Shown: positions 43,801 to 55,500 of the stretch, piece by piece
How positions within the stretch are numbered: position 1 is the first letter of the stretch
Layout: the number at the start of each line of letters is the position of its first letter
Virus record (IMG/VR): IMGVR_UViG_3300046777_002716
Location: 37,898 to 101,897 of that record
Source: a virus
DNA length: 64,000 nt
Direction: 5' to 3' (one strand)
Notes under the pieces: model-generated
Databases searched by the model: none
The model's input: the letters and a program-made list of their open reading frames with translations, nothing else
What the model was told of the DNA's origin: nothing
Position numbers and translations under genes: made by a program

Positions 43801-44994
43801 TTCGAATGGGATATTTGCATTTGAAATTGTTTGAGTTGTTCTTGGTTTTGGAACATCTACAATTTCGACCCCAGTCTTTTCAATGTCATATCCTCTAACA
43901 TATGCTTTTCCTGGAGAAAACTTTATACACATCAGATCATCTGATGGAGTATTACCTTGATCTGTTTTCTCATCACTAAAGAATAGACCATCATTTCCGA
44001 GTCTATTATTAAGTGAATTATTAATTGAAAACTCAAAAGGATCTATTACATAATCACCAGATTCATCATATGTCCTTTGTGCAAGATAGTCTCTAATGAT
44101 TGAGTATTGTGATTTAGTCTCGATTTTTTTAATAGAACCATCTTTAACCCTCAATAGTTCTACAAAATCTGTATCATTTTCAATATCATCTATAAGTTTT
44201 TTAGTTAAAACTAAAGAAATTTTAAATCTATCTGCTCCAGGAGCAGCATAGTTTGTAAATCCTTTAGCATTATCATAGAGAGATGGATCATCTTTTGCTG
44301 TGATAATCTGCTCATTAATTTTTAAACCAACTCTGTATGATGGTGTATTTGTGTAATAATCTAAAATAATGGTTTGTTTAGGGACTCTTACAAAAGTTCC
44401 TCTAATAAAATAAACACCTTCACCAATTGACGCTGCAGAACCTGTGAAGGTTGAATCTGATGAGATTGTTGATGCAAACGCTGTGCCTGCATTAATAACA
44501 GTACCATTATATTCTACGTTTTCATTTGCAGATAGCAATTCACCATCAACAAATTCGCTAAAATTAAAATTATTATCTGAATCTTGATATTTTACATATA
44601 AAGTTACATTATCAACTTCGGAATTTGGAAGTTGAACCATTTGAACTGTTGCTGTTGTTCCAGAAACTTGTCCAGTAATTTTTTTTCCGACGAATTTCTG
44701 AATATATGCAGCAATATTAACTCCAAATTCGGTTGAATTTAATTTTACCGCATAAAATTGATTATCATAAACAATATTACCTGGGATCACCATGGATCCC
44801 TCTTTAAATATATGACTACCAAAAGACTCTACTTGATCCTGTAGTATAGATTGTAGAGTATTTAATTCTCTAGCCTGTATTGGTTTTCCTGGATTAAAAA
44901 GAACCTTATAATAGTTTTTATCTCTAGAACCAACAATAGGATCACTAAAATCGTCGTAATATGGACTTACATTGAGATTTGTTTTCTGAGCCAT
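37810..44994 (-). CDS. Giant DUF4815-type baseplate or fibre-anchor protein, 2394 aa
   Basis: One uninterrupted 2394-aa frame. The N-terminus matches DUF4815 (NYYKVLFNPGKPIQARELNTLQ, then QDQVESFGSHIFKEGSMV, within about residues 25-70), a cyanophage baseplate-associated family in the place of gp9/gp10. The rest is beta-rich with many G-x-GY modules (for example SAGNGYSVGD) and an EIIKYE-type loop segment repeated in gp7. The C-terminal 150 residues form a jelly-roll-like end (LKVIVGAYRHSSADFRVLYS). It overlaps the 67-aa gene by 4 bases and lies 3 bases after gp8. Likely a fibre-anchoring or peripheral baseplate protein. Confidence 0.85.
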   Translation of the reverse strand: MAQKTNLNVSPYYDDFSDPIVGSRDKNYYKVLFNPGKPIQARELNTLQSILQDQVESFGSHIFKEGSMVIPGNIVYDNQFYAVKLNSTEFGVNIAAYIQKFVGKKITGQVSGTTATVQMVQLPNSEVDNVTLYVKYQDSDNNFNFSEFVDGELLSANENVEYNGTVINAGTAFASTISSDSTFTGSAASIGEGVYFIRGTFVRVPKQTIILDYYTNTPSYRVGLKINEQIITAKDDPSLYDNAKGFTNYAAPGADRFKISLVLTKKLIDDIENDTDFVELLRVKDGSIKKIETKSQYSIIRDYLAQRTYDESGDYVIDPFEFSINNSLNNRLGNDGLFFSDEKTDQGNTPSDDLMCIKFSPGKAYVRGYDIEKTGVEIVDVPKPRTTQTISNANIPFEMGNLIRVNNVSGGPKQKGTIELYNRRKSSTSSPSGTKIGDARVYAFNVTDSSYSGSGTNWDLYLYDIQTYVQIVLNQSISSTELPASSFVKGKSSGASGYVTSAGSGSDTIYLRQTSGTFIVGEQLLINGIDLYSRSIKSITAYSTQDIKSVFQSTAVSGFSVAFIADTQLDKSTPFGFSPTDVITIQSTGAVTSSGKLFRGISVDSIIRYQRVGFLTETYNRVQSVSSDGSSITLASVTSVPGICDGALPAAQTSTTFSIGTPKIRNEQEGYLYARFPDSNISSTNLNSSILTFRAQSNSTLTPSGNTLTVSTSNFNLGISSVLSQFQAFDEERYSIHYEDGTIEPLTSDKVTLLNNQVTFSNISNKNIAAINATFIKNGIQSKIKKINRSKVINVNLSKYPQSGTGSNSSINDGLTYNPYYGLRVHDEEICLNYPDVAKVIAIYESLDTSNPVLDTVTFSSIANVDVNAIIGENIIGNTSKTIARIVTKPTSNTLGIVYLNGNRFVTGETVLFEESGINTDLVSITSGSYKNITNKFTLDKGQKDQYYDYSRIIRNSGEEAPSRKILVVFDYYTVPSSDTGDVFTVNSYEAARFSEDIPSIGKNNVRASDTLDFRPRVSVFTGSSSSPFDFSSRIFGEEPKLILSPNESSLVGYDFYLGRIDKVYLDKLGNFIVLQGVPAVNPKAPSKPDDVMEISTITLPPYLYNPKDASVSLSDNRRYTMRDIGLIEDRVENLERITSLSLLELNTQTLQIQDAQGFNRFKTGFFVDDFKNSDLINNQVSTVEVDSENKELTPRVSRNSINLLPVYAESFIDEDLDLTNNFDLYDSNVQKTNDVITLKYDSIGWIEQPLATKVENVNPFHVVSYSGNVKLNPASDRWVRTIRSQDVNINQTNWVWLRATGRFEVVGRSTSTTVEDRLLSSGTELYMRSRNTGFSAVNLKPLTRIYQFLDGNSGVDFIPKLIEISPDSTLTNYGASSAFAVNETVIGSYGGKNLISFRVAVPNHKEGLFNAPTVTYNINPYLKNEGIPSSYSASSKVLNVDINSLCAEAQGLYSGYVVTGMKLVGQTSGAIAYVKDLRLISDNYGDLQGSFFLRDPLSNPTPPVRIATGSKVYKLSSSSTNETPLPGSKLISSAETIYKAEGTWEQRQRITTTNTTVYFVDPLAQSFSVGGNIEDLNGNSPNDDSNGAYLTAVDIFFASKDPENAPVTVEVRTVELGTPTRVIVGNPVTLKPSDINISNDATVPTKVTFDYPIYLAPGLEYAIVLLAPQSDKYEVWIAEMGEKTVNTATLPDAESVRYTKQFAIGSLFKSQNGSIWTANQYQDMKFKLYKAEFTSKTGSVFFQNPTLNQSNGYVPTLTENPVTTLPKRFAIGVSTITDNNLIGILTTGRKIADSVKTYNYGYITGTGSAASSVGITTGGSNYTTSSNVGTYSITGNGSGLVLNINATNGTITSTSIVSAGNGYSVGDVVGIKTSDVSPAAGKDARITITAINGVDTLYISNVQGESFTTVGVSTLVYYNNSGTAVSLAGTTITSSTPVGGIYSGNFMKVNQFNHGMYAANNKLILNNIESNIPPTKLTSPLLASGTSISVASTSEFGTFEGIAVSGSNPGYIKIENEIIKYESVGTGQLLTISRGIDSTLVLDHDINTEVYKYELSGVSLRRINTTHDISDIGNDIDSYYVEFDRSNFDSNVTNRSSDASLSSAPQISFNVEYTGGGDNVIATQNIQYDTIIPEISSIVPGSVTEITAQIRSVSGTSVDGTEISFQDQGYENVEIAKENKLTSTRIVCSNINEETYLDGLLRNKSLTTKINLSTSDTNLSPMIFWKNSSVRLLSSRLNSPVSNYILDNRVNSLLDDPHASVYVSNTVRLTQPATALKVIVGAYRHSSADFRVLYSLIRPDSSEVEQSFELFPGYNNLTSDFNQDGYPDVIDPSNNSGLPDVFVPASLDNQFLEYEFNANNLGDFTGYTIKIVMSGTNQAYAPRFKDLRSIAIR

Positions 44995-44997
44995 TTC

Positions 44998-46557
44998 TTA
45001 AAATTCCAGGATAATTTTAATGTCTTCTTTTTGTCTAGAACTTCTAGTTACTGTGGGTCTATTATCAATATAGATTACGTCACCAGACTTATTATTTATC
45101 TCAGGATTTGCTAATCCATTTGTAAATTGTACCCCTAGATTTACAATTTTATTCGAAATTGTTGTTGTAATTCCGGTAAATGTATTGTCTATAACGGCGT
45201 TAAATCCTCCACCAACTTTAGAAACTTGATTGGATGAGTTAAATTGGAGAACTTTTCCAGTTGTAGATAATCCAACATAATCAGTTTGGTCATACGTTGT
45301 TGGATTAAAATATAAAGATCTATCTTGATAGTATTTCAACACTTTTGTTTCAGAATCATAAGATGCAACATAACCAACAGCAATTCCACCAGTAACTGAT
45401 TGTTGTATCTTATCTCCAACAGAAATGGAACCAGATGGTGTTCCAGAAAATCTCATTGCATACACTGATGAAAATTCATTAGAACTGAATTTTGTTGTAT
45501 TAATTCCAGTTGGATCATATACAGTGGGATTCTTTATAATTCCAACTTGAGAAAACTTAGTATCTGTTGGGAAATTTTTTGTAGAATCATCAAATCTGGC
45601 ATAAATTAAAATTTTATCTGCACCCAGTTCTTTGTAAATATCATAACCATGACCCTTAGATGGTGGAATAATTGGAATTAACTCGGCATATTGACTTGGA
45701 TTTAGATTAGTTCCAAGATCAACAATACCATAAGTATAATTTTTTCCACCAGAAGTTACAATAGCATCTGTAATTTTTCCAGAAGAATCAAGTTCAACCG
45801 TTACTTCTGCACCAGTACCATCTCCAATAATATTACAAGTTTGACCAGATGCAAGAGTATAACCTAAACCACCATTTTGGATGTATACCTTTTTTATTTG
45901 ATTTTCATTTACTGCAGAATTGCCATTTTCTCTGACAGATACTATTTGTGCATCTGTGGTTGTTTGCCAATCATTGGGTACAGTAATGTACTCAATTGAA
46001 TCAAATTTGATGATATCACTAGGAGAAACCGTATATAGATATTTCCAAACGTAACCATCACCACTTTCTCCAGCTCTTGAAGGTTCTAAATCGGTGAATG
46101 TTGGTTCATCTTGTGATGCATTTCCAGTTTCATTAGTACCTGAAGATCCATTATCAATGCAAATATAAACTTTGTACTCAGAGTTCATTACATAGTAATT
46201 GGCATCATATAATCTCATCGAACCTGTAATTGGTGATGGATTTATAACGCTGTAGTCTGGTCTGTACATTTCATATTTTGTACCCTGAACCCAGTCAATT
46301 CTTCTGATTACTCTTCTAATATTGGCACTTGTAATTTTTTTACCGAAGAGAATAGTAGATTCATAGTGATTAATATAATCGCCATTATCTACTGGATCTG
46401 GTGGTGTAGTATTCCAATTAGCATTTCTACCAAATCCAGGAGCAGTCGGATTTGATAATCCTACAAAAACATAATAAGAATTTGTAGAATCCTTAACAGA
46501 ATCTATGAAATTTGTCGCGTTAAGGATTCTAAATTGATCTGTTACAAGTGCAGACAT
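44998..46557 (-). CDS. 8: Baseplate wedge protein gp8
   Basis: A 519-aa homologue of T4 gp8 (334 aa). The N-terminus TDQFRILNATNFIDSVKDS and YYVFVGLSNPTAPG, then ANIRRVIRRIDW, are typical of cyanophage gp8. Two G-x-GY type segments (NGGLGYTLAS, SGGKNYTYG) add length. I take the ATG at 46557; the frame is open back to 46617 but that part encodes a late-promoter-containing AT-rich leader and overlaps gp7. An exact TATAAATA is 21 bases before the ATG. Confidence 0.9.
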   Translation of the reverse strand: MSALVTDQFRILNATNFIDSVKDSTNSYYVFVGLSNPTAPGFGRNANWNTTPPDPVDNGDYINHYESTILFGKKITSANIRRVIRRIDWVQGTKYEMYRPDYSVINPSPITGSMRLYDANYYVMNSEYKVYICIDNGSSGTNETGNASQDEPTFTDLEPSRAGESGDGYVWKYLYTVSPSDIIKFDSIEYITVPNDWQTTTDAQIVSVRENGNSAVNENQIKKVYIQNGGLGYTLASGQTCNIIGDGTGAEVTVELDSSGKITDAIVTSGGKNYTYGIVDLGTNLNPSQYAELIPIIPPSKGHGYDIYKELGADKILIYARFDDSTKNFPTDTKFSQVGIIKNPTVYDPTGINTTKFSSNEFSSVYAMRFSGTPSGSISVGDKIQQSVTGGIAVGYVASYDSETKVLKYYQDRSLYFNPTTYDQTDYVGLSTTGKVLQFNSSNQVSKVGGGFNAVIDNTFTGITTTISNKIVNLGVQFTNGLANPEINNKSGDVIYIDNRPTVTRSSRQKEDIKIILEF

Positions 46558-46577
46558 TTTAATATAGTTTTTTTCTA

Positions 46578-46585
46578 TATTTATA
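46578..46585 (-). promoter_or_regulatory. Late promoter octamer TATAAATA (gp8)
   Basis: An exact TATAAATA on the minus strand between the end of gp7 and the gp8 ATG at 46557, spacing 20 bases. Confidence 0.65.
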
Positions 46586-46591
46586 CTATTA

Positions 46592-49500
46592 TTATAAAGT
46601 CTTTTTAATAGGACCAATATCTCTCAATCCATAACCTCTTCTTTGAATAGTTGGGAAAGTAGATAACCCAGAGTTAACCATATATGAAGAAACTGCAATT
46701 GATATTGGAGAAGATGCTCTTGTAAATCCAGAAAGTCTACCCCAAGAGAACTTACCAACAGATAATCCTGTAGTTGCGATACCAACTATAGAAGACGAAG
46801 AATGAACATTACATGTAATAATACCAACACCTGCATTAAATGAATTAATAATGTAAATATTATCTAAGAATGTTGTTCCAACTCCAACTACATTGTTGTT
46901 ACTATTGTTAATAGAAATTACACCGTTTCCTACAGAAGTATTGAAAATATAAATTGGTTGACCAACTGTTAATCCGGTAAATGGTGATAGATTTGGATCT
47001 AATGTAAATTTTATAGCAAGTGATGTTCCAATTCCACTTGATGTTGTAATACCAGTAATATTACCAGAGAAACCTTCAACTACTTTTACATTAGAAATAT
47101 TTTCATATATTGGATTTGGTAATGGTACAATAATTTGAGGTGGATTTGATGTTGTGTATCCAAATCCAGGATTTGTTATTGTAACATTGGACAATGAACC
47201 ATTTAATATAGAGATAGATGCAGTTGCCGTTGTACCAATACCAACACCAATTGATGGTGGTGCAGAGATACTAACATTTATAGAAGTTCCAATATATCCA
47301 CTTCCACCATTATTAATTGTCAATGATTGTATTGTACCATTAGGGGCAACTGTTGAAGTAACAGAAGCGGAAACTGGGTCTGGAGAACCTGAGATAATAA
47401 GAGCATCAAACTCAATATTACCGGGTGAAATATTTTCATAATTAAAGAATTGTGCATCATCAACATAAATTTCTGTATCTGAGGTAGAAATATTTTTAAT
47501 TACTTTCGCAGTTGGATAAATTTGAGACTCTAAAGAATCTCTAGATTTGGACGTAATATTTCCATCAATAATCATGTCAACTTTTTGTTTTGTCCAACTC
47601 ATTGGTTTTGATATTACGGTATCAATACCTTGTAATGAATATAAATCGGTTTGAATTCTATCAGAAGCAGAAATATTAACTATTGTTCTAGAATTTTGTG
47701 TAGTAGTGATTCCAAGATAATTATTATTTTGATAGACTTGTACTTGATCACCTAGTTTCAATGATTCTGTTACATTAACAATGGAACTATCACCGGAACT
47801 TCCTCTATAGAAGAAAATTGCAATTTGATCTTCAGGTTTTGGTGGTGTTGTAAATGTAAATGATGTTCCACCATTAAATTGATAGGAAACTTTTGGTTGT
47901 TGAAGAATACCATTTACAAATATAAGAAGTAGTGAATCAAAATCAATTAATTGAGAGTCTGCATTTGATGAATCTTTTTCAAAACTTAGTAATTGTGAAT
48001 TATAATAAAGTGGGAATCTAGTTCTAATTCCATCTTGATAATTTTTAATAGAATCTATGTAATCTATTTGACCAAACTCCCAAGCGGAGAATGAATCAGT
48101 AAATGTATCAAGAACTGTAAGTTCAAAATCCGAAACTGTTGAGGATAGTCCATATGCAGTAACTAAACCAACAGGTTTAATAACATCACCTTTTTTAAAT
48201 CCATATCCAGGTCTGCTAATACTGAAGTTAGTAACTTCAAATAAAGTTGAACCAATACCTACAGTTGAACTTGCACCTACCTCAACGTTTATCAATAATC
48301 CAGAACCAGTATCAGTAGTTGCTCCAACACCAAGTCTAGAAACACCAATTACTGGTAGATTTTCATAATTTGGTGAGGAAATATTAATTGTTGGATTAAC
48401 ATATCCACTTCCACCATTAATTATGTTGAATGAGAGTGTTCCACCAGCACCTACATTCGCTGTTATACTAGCTGCACTACCAATATGACCACTTTCACTT
48501 ACATCCACTGATACTGGACTTCTATAACCAGAACCGTAATTTCCAGTAGTTCCTATACCAATTGAAGTTATAGATCCACCAGAAACAATTGCAGTAACTG
48601 AAGCACCAACTAAAGGAGCATAACCAAGTCCAGGTGTTGATCCAAGAGATACAATCAAACCTCCTCTTGGTAATTGATTCATGTTGACATCAGATTGTGA
48701 AATTACAATTGACCCATTAGAGGATGTAATACCAGAAAATACTATACTACTAATTCCAGATATCGTATCAACTTCAATAGAATAATTATTATCCGAATTA
48801 TTTTCAGTTGTTGGGGTTTGGAAAATTCCATTAATAAAGACTATACCATTTCCACCACTTGTTCCTAAACCTACTGTGTTGATTCCCAAAGTAGATAATG
48901 TATATTCTTGGTCAATTCCAGTAAATCTTTCGGATATATTATCATAAACTTTATTTGAACTATAATCATTTCTCAAGAATACTCTACCATTAAAATATGA
49001 TCTAGATTCTGGGAGGTTATCAAGATCTTCTAGAATTTGATCTTCAATAGATCCATTTGGTGGATCTGTAAAATGTATTTGACTACCTACAATATTGAAA
49101 GATCCACGATATAGTTTTACGGAAGAAGAATCATTATGTGCTGATTCTTTGGAACCGACAACTCCTCTTTCAACTTCAACTAATGGTAAAATTCCATTAA
49201 ATGTAATTGGTCCATTATTAGTAGTGCCCAATCCAACATTAACCACTTTCATATATTCTTCATCAATTCTGAGAATATCTCCAGGAATTATTGATGAAAT
49301 TCCACTTAAGGCAAATATGGTCATTCCCATGCCAATTTGTGATCCGTTATTAACTGTATAATCTAATAGAGAATAAGAAATTGGGTATTGTACAACATTA
49401 TCAATAGAAATAATAGATTTGCTATTTTTATCGCTCATTTCAAGTTGGTGAGCATTTCCTTCACCAATTGATGTAAATGTTACACATATTCCAGCCAATG

Positions 49501-52500
49501 CATATTCTTTTCTAGTTGAAAGTTTAAATTTATCATTATTGATTTTATACGCATAAACTGTGCTTGGTAATAAATTTGTAAGTATACCAACATGGTTCAG
49601 TGTTTGACCAATTCCAAGTGGTAGTGATCCAATTCCCAAGAAAGATGATGCTGGGCGATAAATTAGTTCTTCACCTGTACTGAAGAAGTGATTAATAATA
49701 TTAAATTCTCCAGTTTCTAAGTTTAAAACATCTGTATCAGATGGATCAAATGTCTTCATGAAGATTGGATTTCCCTGATAAGTAGCATCAAAACTGTAAA
49801 TATTGCGGAATCTACTATTAGCAGAGTAGTATTTTGCAGTCTTAACAGATTCGATAATATTTCCATACTCTAGATTGGGTGGGGTATTTACTGTATCGAG
49901 ATCAGAGAAAAACTTTTCACTAAAAGAGATAATTTCAAAAGTTCCAGAATATTCTGGATCAGGATAAAACTTGAGACTTGCAAGTGAACCAGAAATTTCG
50001 CTACCAAATGTACCAATACCAGAGGTACTTCCAATTGATAAGAATGGATATTGAATTACATATGAATTATTATTGTCACTAATCATCATTAATTGATGTA
50101 ATGCGCTAGTATTTCCTATGCTTACCTTCACCACAGACTTTACAGAAGTAAAATCGGAAATATCTAAAGATACTATGGTAGATGCTGAGGAAACATTGGA
50201 ATAATCAGAGACATAATTTACAGTTCTTTCAAAACCATCCAATTGACCTGGTTTTTTAAATCTGTAAACGTTATTTCCTAGTGATGTAGTATTAAATCCT
50301 ATATTTTTACTTCTAACAATAACATTGTTGTTAGAAGTATTTGTATAATTAAGATATAAAATACCATTAGAAATTGATGCCCCAAATGAACCAATAAAGT
50401 TGCTACTTAATTCTGAGTTGGAATCAAAATAGAATTCTGCAATATTGGTATCAACATCATCATGATTCAAGTAAATTTCTACATAATTCATTTCATTTGT
50501 GACAGTATCAATAATATGAATATGAGAATGTAATGATTTGCATGAATTTGCATCTTTTAAAATCAATGATGTTGTAACACCAGCATTAATAGAAGTATTT
50601 GATCCTGTAAAATCAACAAATCCTATTGATACCGTTCCAATTCCAGAAGAGAATGATAAGAAATTATTATCTAAAATTTTGATATTATAATCAACTTCTA
50701 ATGGTTCTACTGGATTCATCTTTAATGAAAGTGTACCAGTCTCACTAAAATATCCTACAACTTCTCCTATTGGATTTTCTGAGTTTGTAACAGTACCTTT
50801 TTCAAGAGTATAAACATTTTCATCATCATTAATAACGACCAACTCAGTAAATTGAACTTGAGTAAAATCATTATTTGTAATTTGTAGAAGATATCTATTA
50901 TATTTTGTTGAGGGAGAAATACTTAGTAAGTTAACAATATTTCCAGTACCAAAATCAGAACTAGAAAAACTTTCACTAATATCATCAATTTCAAGAACCC
51001 TATTAGTTCTAACTTCAACATAATCAGTTAATTTTTTACTGTTTAGTTTTAAGAACTTTGATGTATTATTAATAGTATCTACATCGGTTACAAGATCAAA
51101 ATTATTAATCGTATCAACTCTATTATAGTCTACAATATCATATAAAATGCTAGTATAATCTTCAACAGAAGTTGTACCAACACCGACATTTTCTGTAATG
51201 GTTGTATCTGCAAAATTTTTCAATCCACTTGGGTGAAGAATACTATTGACTGGAGTTACAATATTCTCCCATTCTTGATTAGATCTGACTGAATATGATA
51301 AATTTTGATAATAATCATTATCTGGTATTACTTGTGTATCTTCATCCAATTTACCAATATCATCAGACCAACCAAGAGATTTTTTAGAACTATAGTTTAT
51401 ATTAAATTGTCCTGTAGTTTTTTCTACATTATTAATAGTTGCTAAGGTTCCAGATTGTACACCTCTTATTATTTGTCCAATTAATGGTTCATAAGATCCT
51501 GTAACTTTAATAGAACTTTCATTATTTTTAACTACTTTAAGATCTTGAACATTATTATCAATGTATAAAAATTCACCATTAATAAATTGTGAATAATCTT
51601 GAGTTACTTCAAATTTTGGATAATTCTTATAATTTGTAATACTACCATAATATTCCTGAACTGTTTTTGCAATACCAATATTTGTAGTAATTCCAGAAAG
51701 ATTATATTCTAATTTTCTTTGAAGTAGGGTTCCACCATTCTCATAATTAGTAACATCAAAGAAGATATAACCATAATCTTCAGAATTGAATCCGTCACTA
51801 CTTTCTTGGTATTTTTGAACACCCTCAACATATATTTTGTCGCCGACTTCAAATGGTTCAATATCAAATCCATTTAGTGGAGTTACAAGATAACATGTAA
51901 CAATTCCAGATTGTGATGAAGTTATTGATTGAATACCAACACTATTTGAATTATTAATTGCTTTAATCTCAACAATTGAAGAAGGTATACCCTTTGGTGG
52001 TGTATCAATGCTTACAGAATTGATAGAAGTTCCTGAAATATTTGCAGTTAATTGTCCGGATTCTATAATAGTTCTAGTTTCACTATTAATAATAATTAAA
52101 TCTGGAGCAGATGTATAATTTTTTCCACCATCAATTACATTTACATTTGTAATTGTATTTGAGTCTTTAATTGTAAGTGTTGTTGGTATTTCTGCAGTAG
52201 GTCTTAAAGTTTTGTCAGAAGAATATTCAAATCCTTCATTCAAAATTCTTGTCTCTTGAATTTTACCAATATTATTAGATTTTGCAATTAGATATGCACC
52301 AAATCCACTTTCAGAGTCTATTCCTCTAAAAGTAGGAATTTTTTTAAATCCAATTCCAGGAGAAATAGTTCTTATTCTATCAATGCCACCATTTGCAGTT
52401 CTTGAATTAGTATAATATTCAATTAAATCGCAATTGGTGGAATTATATGAAGTATTTTCTGGTTTGCGTTGTAGTGATATATTAAATACAGTCTCACCAA

Positions 52501-55500
52501 CACCAGAAATATTATATGAACCATTGTAGACACTATCAACAAAATTAATTTGTGAATAATTTTGAACCTCTGTATCTGCAGTACTAATATAACCAGATTT
52601 TTCTAAAGCATAGAAAAGTGTTGATGGAATTTCATCATTATAATTTATAGTTAGTGATGCGTTAGTAGAAATACCAACAGTACCTACAGTAGAAATTGTA
52701 AATTGTGAGGTTGATCCTACAGAAATGAATTCATCGCTAAATTTATCATCATAGAAAATTTTAAAATTATATCCAGAAAGTGATGAATCAGTAAGATCAA
52801 ATACCAAACTATTATTTCTAATAGATTTAATTGGTGGATTTACCGCAGCAATTTTATGTGTTGCTACTGGAGATGAAGTTAAATTAATAATTAATGGAGA
52901 ATTTCTAATAGAATCTATAAGTGTTTCGCAAAGTTTAATTCTATTATCATCAACTTTATAAACATAGTATAGATTATTATTAAATAATCCGCCAATGACC
53001 GTACCATTTGATGAATATATGATTTTATCACCAGTAACTAGGTTGTGATTAGTTAATGTAATTTGATTTGAGGTAGTATCAATTTCGGAAGAAGTAAATG
53101 TAATTGGATTGATTACTAATTTATCAGTTAAAGAATTGTATTGAACAGTAACTGAACTTGATGTACCAACTCCTACAGAGAGACCTGGTTTTACATTTAG
53201 TGTAATGCTGTCCCCAGAAGTCAATCCATGACTTGTAGAAATTGAAACTGTAGTAATAATACTATCAATATTTGCTTTAATCTGACCATAATCAGTTTCA
53301 AATGAATAAAAGTAATCATCACTACCATTATTTCTAAAGAATAAACCATCTGTTGTGGTGGTTAATCCAACCTGTGTTACAATACCAATATAATCATTAG
53401 ATTTTTTGATAACGTAGACTTTTTGAGTATTACCAGTAAAAGGTATATTAAATGCTGAACTTGTTTCTGTATTTGCAACAGAAATTGCAGAAGAAGTTGA
53501 TAACTTACTTAATGTAACTTCTTGGTTTGTTTTGAAAGGATGTCCAGGCAAATAAATTGATTGTGTTGGAATAGAAATATTTTTGTTATAAGTTCCTATC
53601 TTATATACAGTACCTATACCAATACCTGCAGTTACTCCAACTCCAATAGATTGTTTTGGATTGAAATATACAACATCATTTACTTTTGATTCAAAATACT
53701 GTGATGATTTATCAATAGTAAATGAATTTGGTAAGTAATTTACAGATGTTGTTGCAGTGTGAGCAGTACCAGTTGTTTCTCTCACAACTCTCAATACATT
53801 TTCATTACCATAAATGTTTATTACTGATAGAGTTTCATTTTCTATTCTAATAGAACTTCCTATTGAAATATTCTCCGGAATTGTTGAGACATAAATGTCT
53901 GTTACTATTCCAGAAACAGCATATGATGGAACATTATTGATTAAAGATGTGTTAAATGTAGTTACTCCAATCCTAGAAAATCCATTAATATCATTCAATG
54001 ATGTTGAAACACCAGATACATTAACATAATCTCCATTAATAAGAGAATGGTATTCTGAGGTATATACTTTTATTTGATTTGAATTTTCCCAAGTAAGTAC
54101 AGTATCACTATAATTTAAAATAGATGTTTCTATACTATCAATTTCTTTACCAATAATACTTGAAACTTCTGCAAATAACCCAGATCCATCAGTACCTTCT
54201 TCATCAAAAATTAATCTGTCACCGATTTTATATTCATCACCACTATCAATAATATCAAAATCTTCTACAAAACCAGAAGAAACTGACTCTACGACAGTTA
54301 TTTGATCTATAACTTCGTTTGATTCTATTATAAAGTCATTTCCAGCAAATTGCTCATTTACATTGTATGGAAGTGTATTTCTAACAAGATTTGAATTATT
54401 AAAATCAAAAGATTGATCTAAAGATACATTTTCTAAAATAAATTTAGATCTATATTTTTCTCCAATAAAATATGGGAATTCACCTACAAGATTACCAAAT
54501 AAATCCTCTACAGAAGTTGCAAAATATGCATAGACACCATTTGGAAACTCTGGAGTAACACAATATCTTCCATTATATTCGTCTAGATCACCAGAATTTG
54601 TAAATTTATAATCTTCTATAAAAGATCCAATACTAAATTCTGAAGGTCTATTCTCAATATTTGAAATATTTTTAGTATATCCAGAAACTAGTCTCTTAAT
54701 AGGTGAATTATTATCTTGAGGATTTGAATATCCATATGATCCATAAATTGGATTTCCATCATAAGACCACCCAATAATTGGTGAATGTATTCCTGCAATA
54801 TCACCAAACTTTTCTTGAATATTTTGTGAATATCCAGAAACTGTATACTGTAGATTATTAAGTGATGAAATAATTAATTCATTTGCGGTTGATCTAATAT
54901 CACCCTCTTCACCATAAAATACATTTTTGTTTATAGTAATTTTTCTAACTTGTGGATCAAAAATAGAATTTTTACCAGCTGGTTCTACAAGAATTGTAGT
55001 ATTTGATGGATCATATCCAACACCAGAATTTATAATTGCAATATCAACAAGTTTATTGTTAACAATAATAGGTTTAATTAATGCACCAATTCCACTACCG
55101 ATTACTTTAATTTCTGGTGTAGAATAGTACTCAGATCCACTATACTGAATATTAATATCTGTAATTTGCCCATTTATGATTATTGGTTTTAATTGGGCAT
55201 TTTTACCATTTTTAACTATTATTTGTGGTTTTTTATGAACATTAATGTTTGTTGATCCATAATCAGATCCATTTTCATAAACATAGATACCCACAATTTG
55301 ACCCTTAACAATTGGTGTTGCATTAATAGTTCCAATTGCTTGAGTACTTCCAATTCCAGCAGCACTATACTGTACGTTTAGAGAAATTTCTGGATAATTA
55401 AAAATTTGATAACCAGATCCAGTGGTACTAAATTTTACATATTTTTTTCTTTGATAATTGTCAATATATGTTCCACCTATACCAGCATCAGCGAGTCTAA

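Noticed and set aside
46558-46617. Extended start of gp8 at 46617
   Set aside because: The extra 20 codons overlap gp7 and include the late promoter; conserved gp8 sequence begins at 46557.
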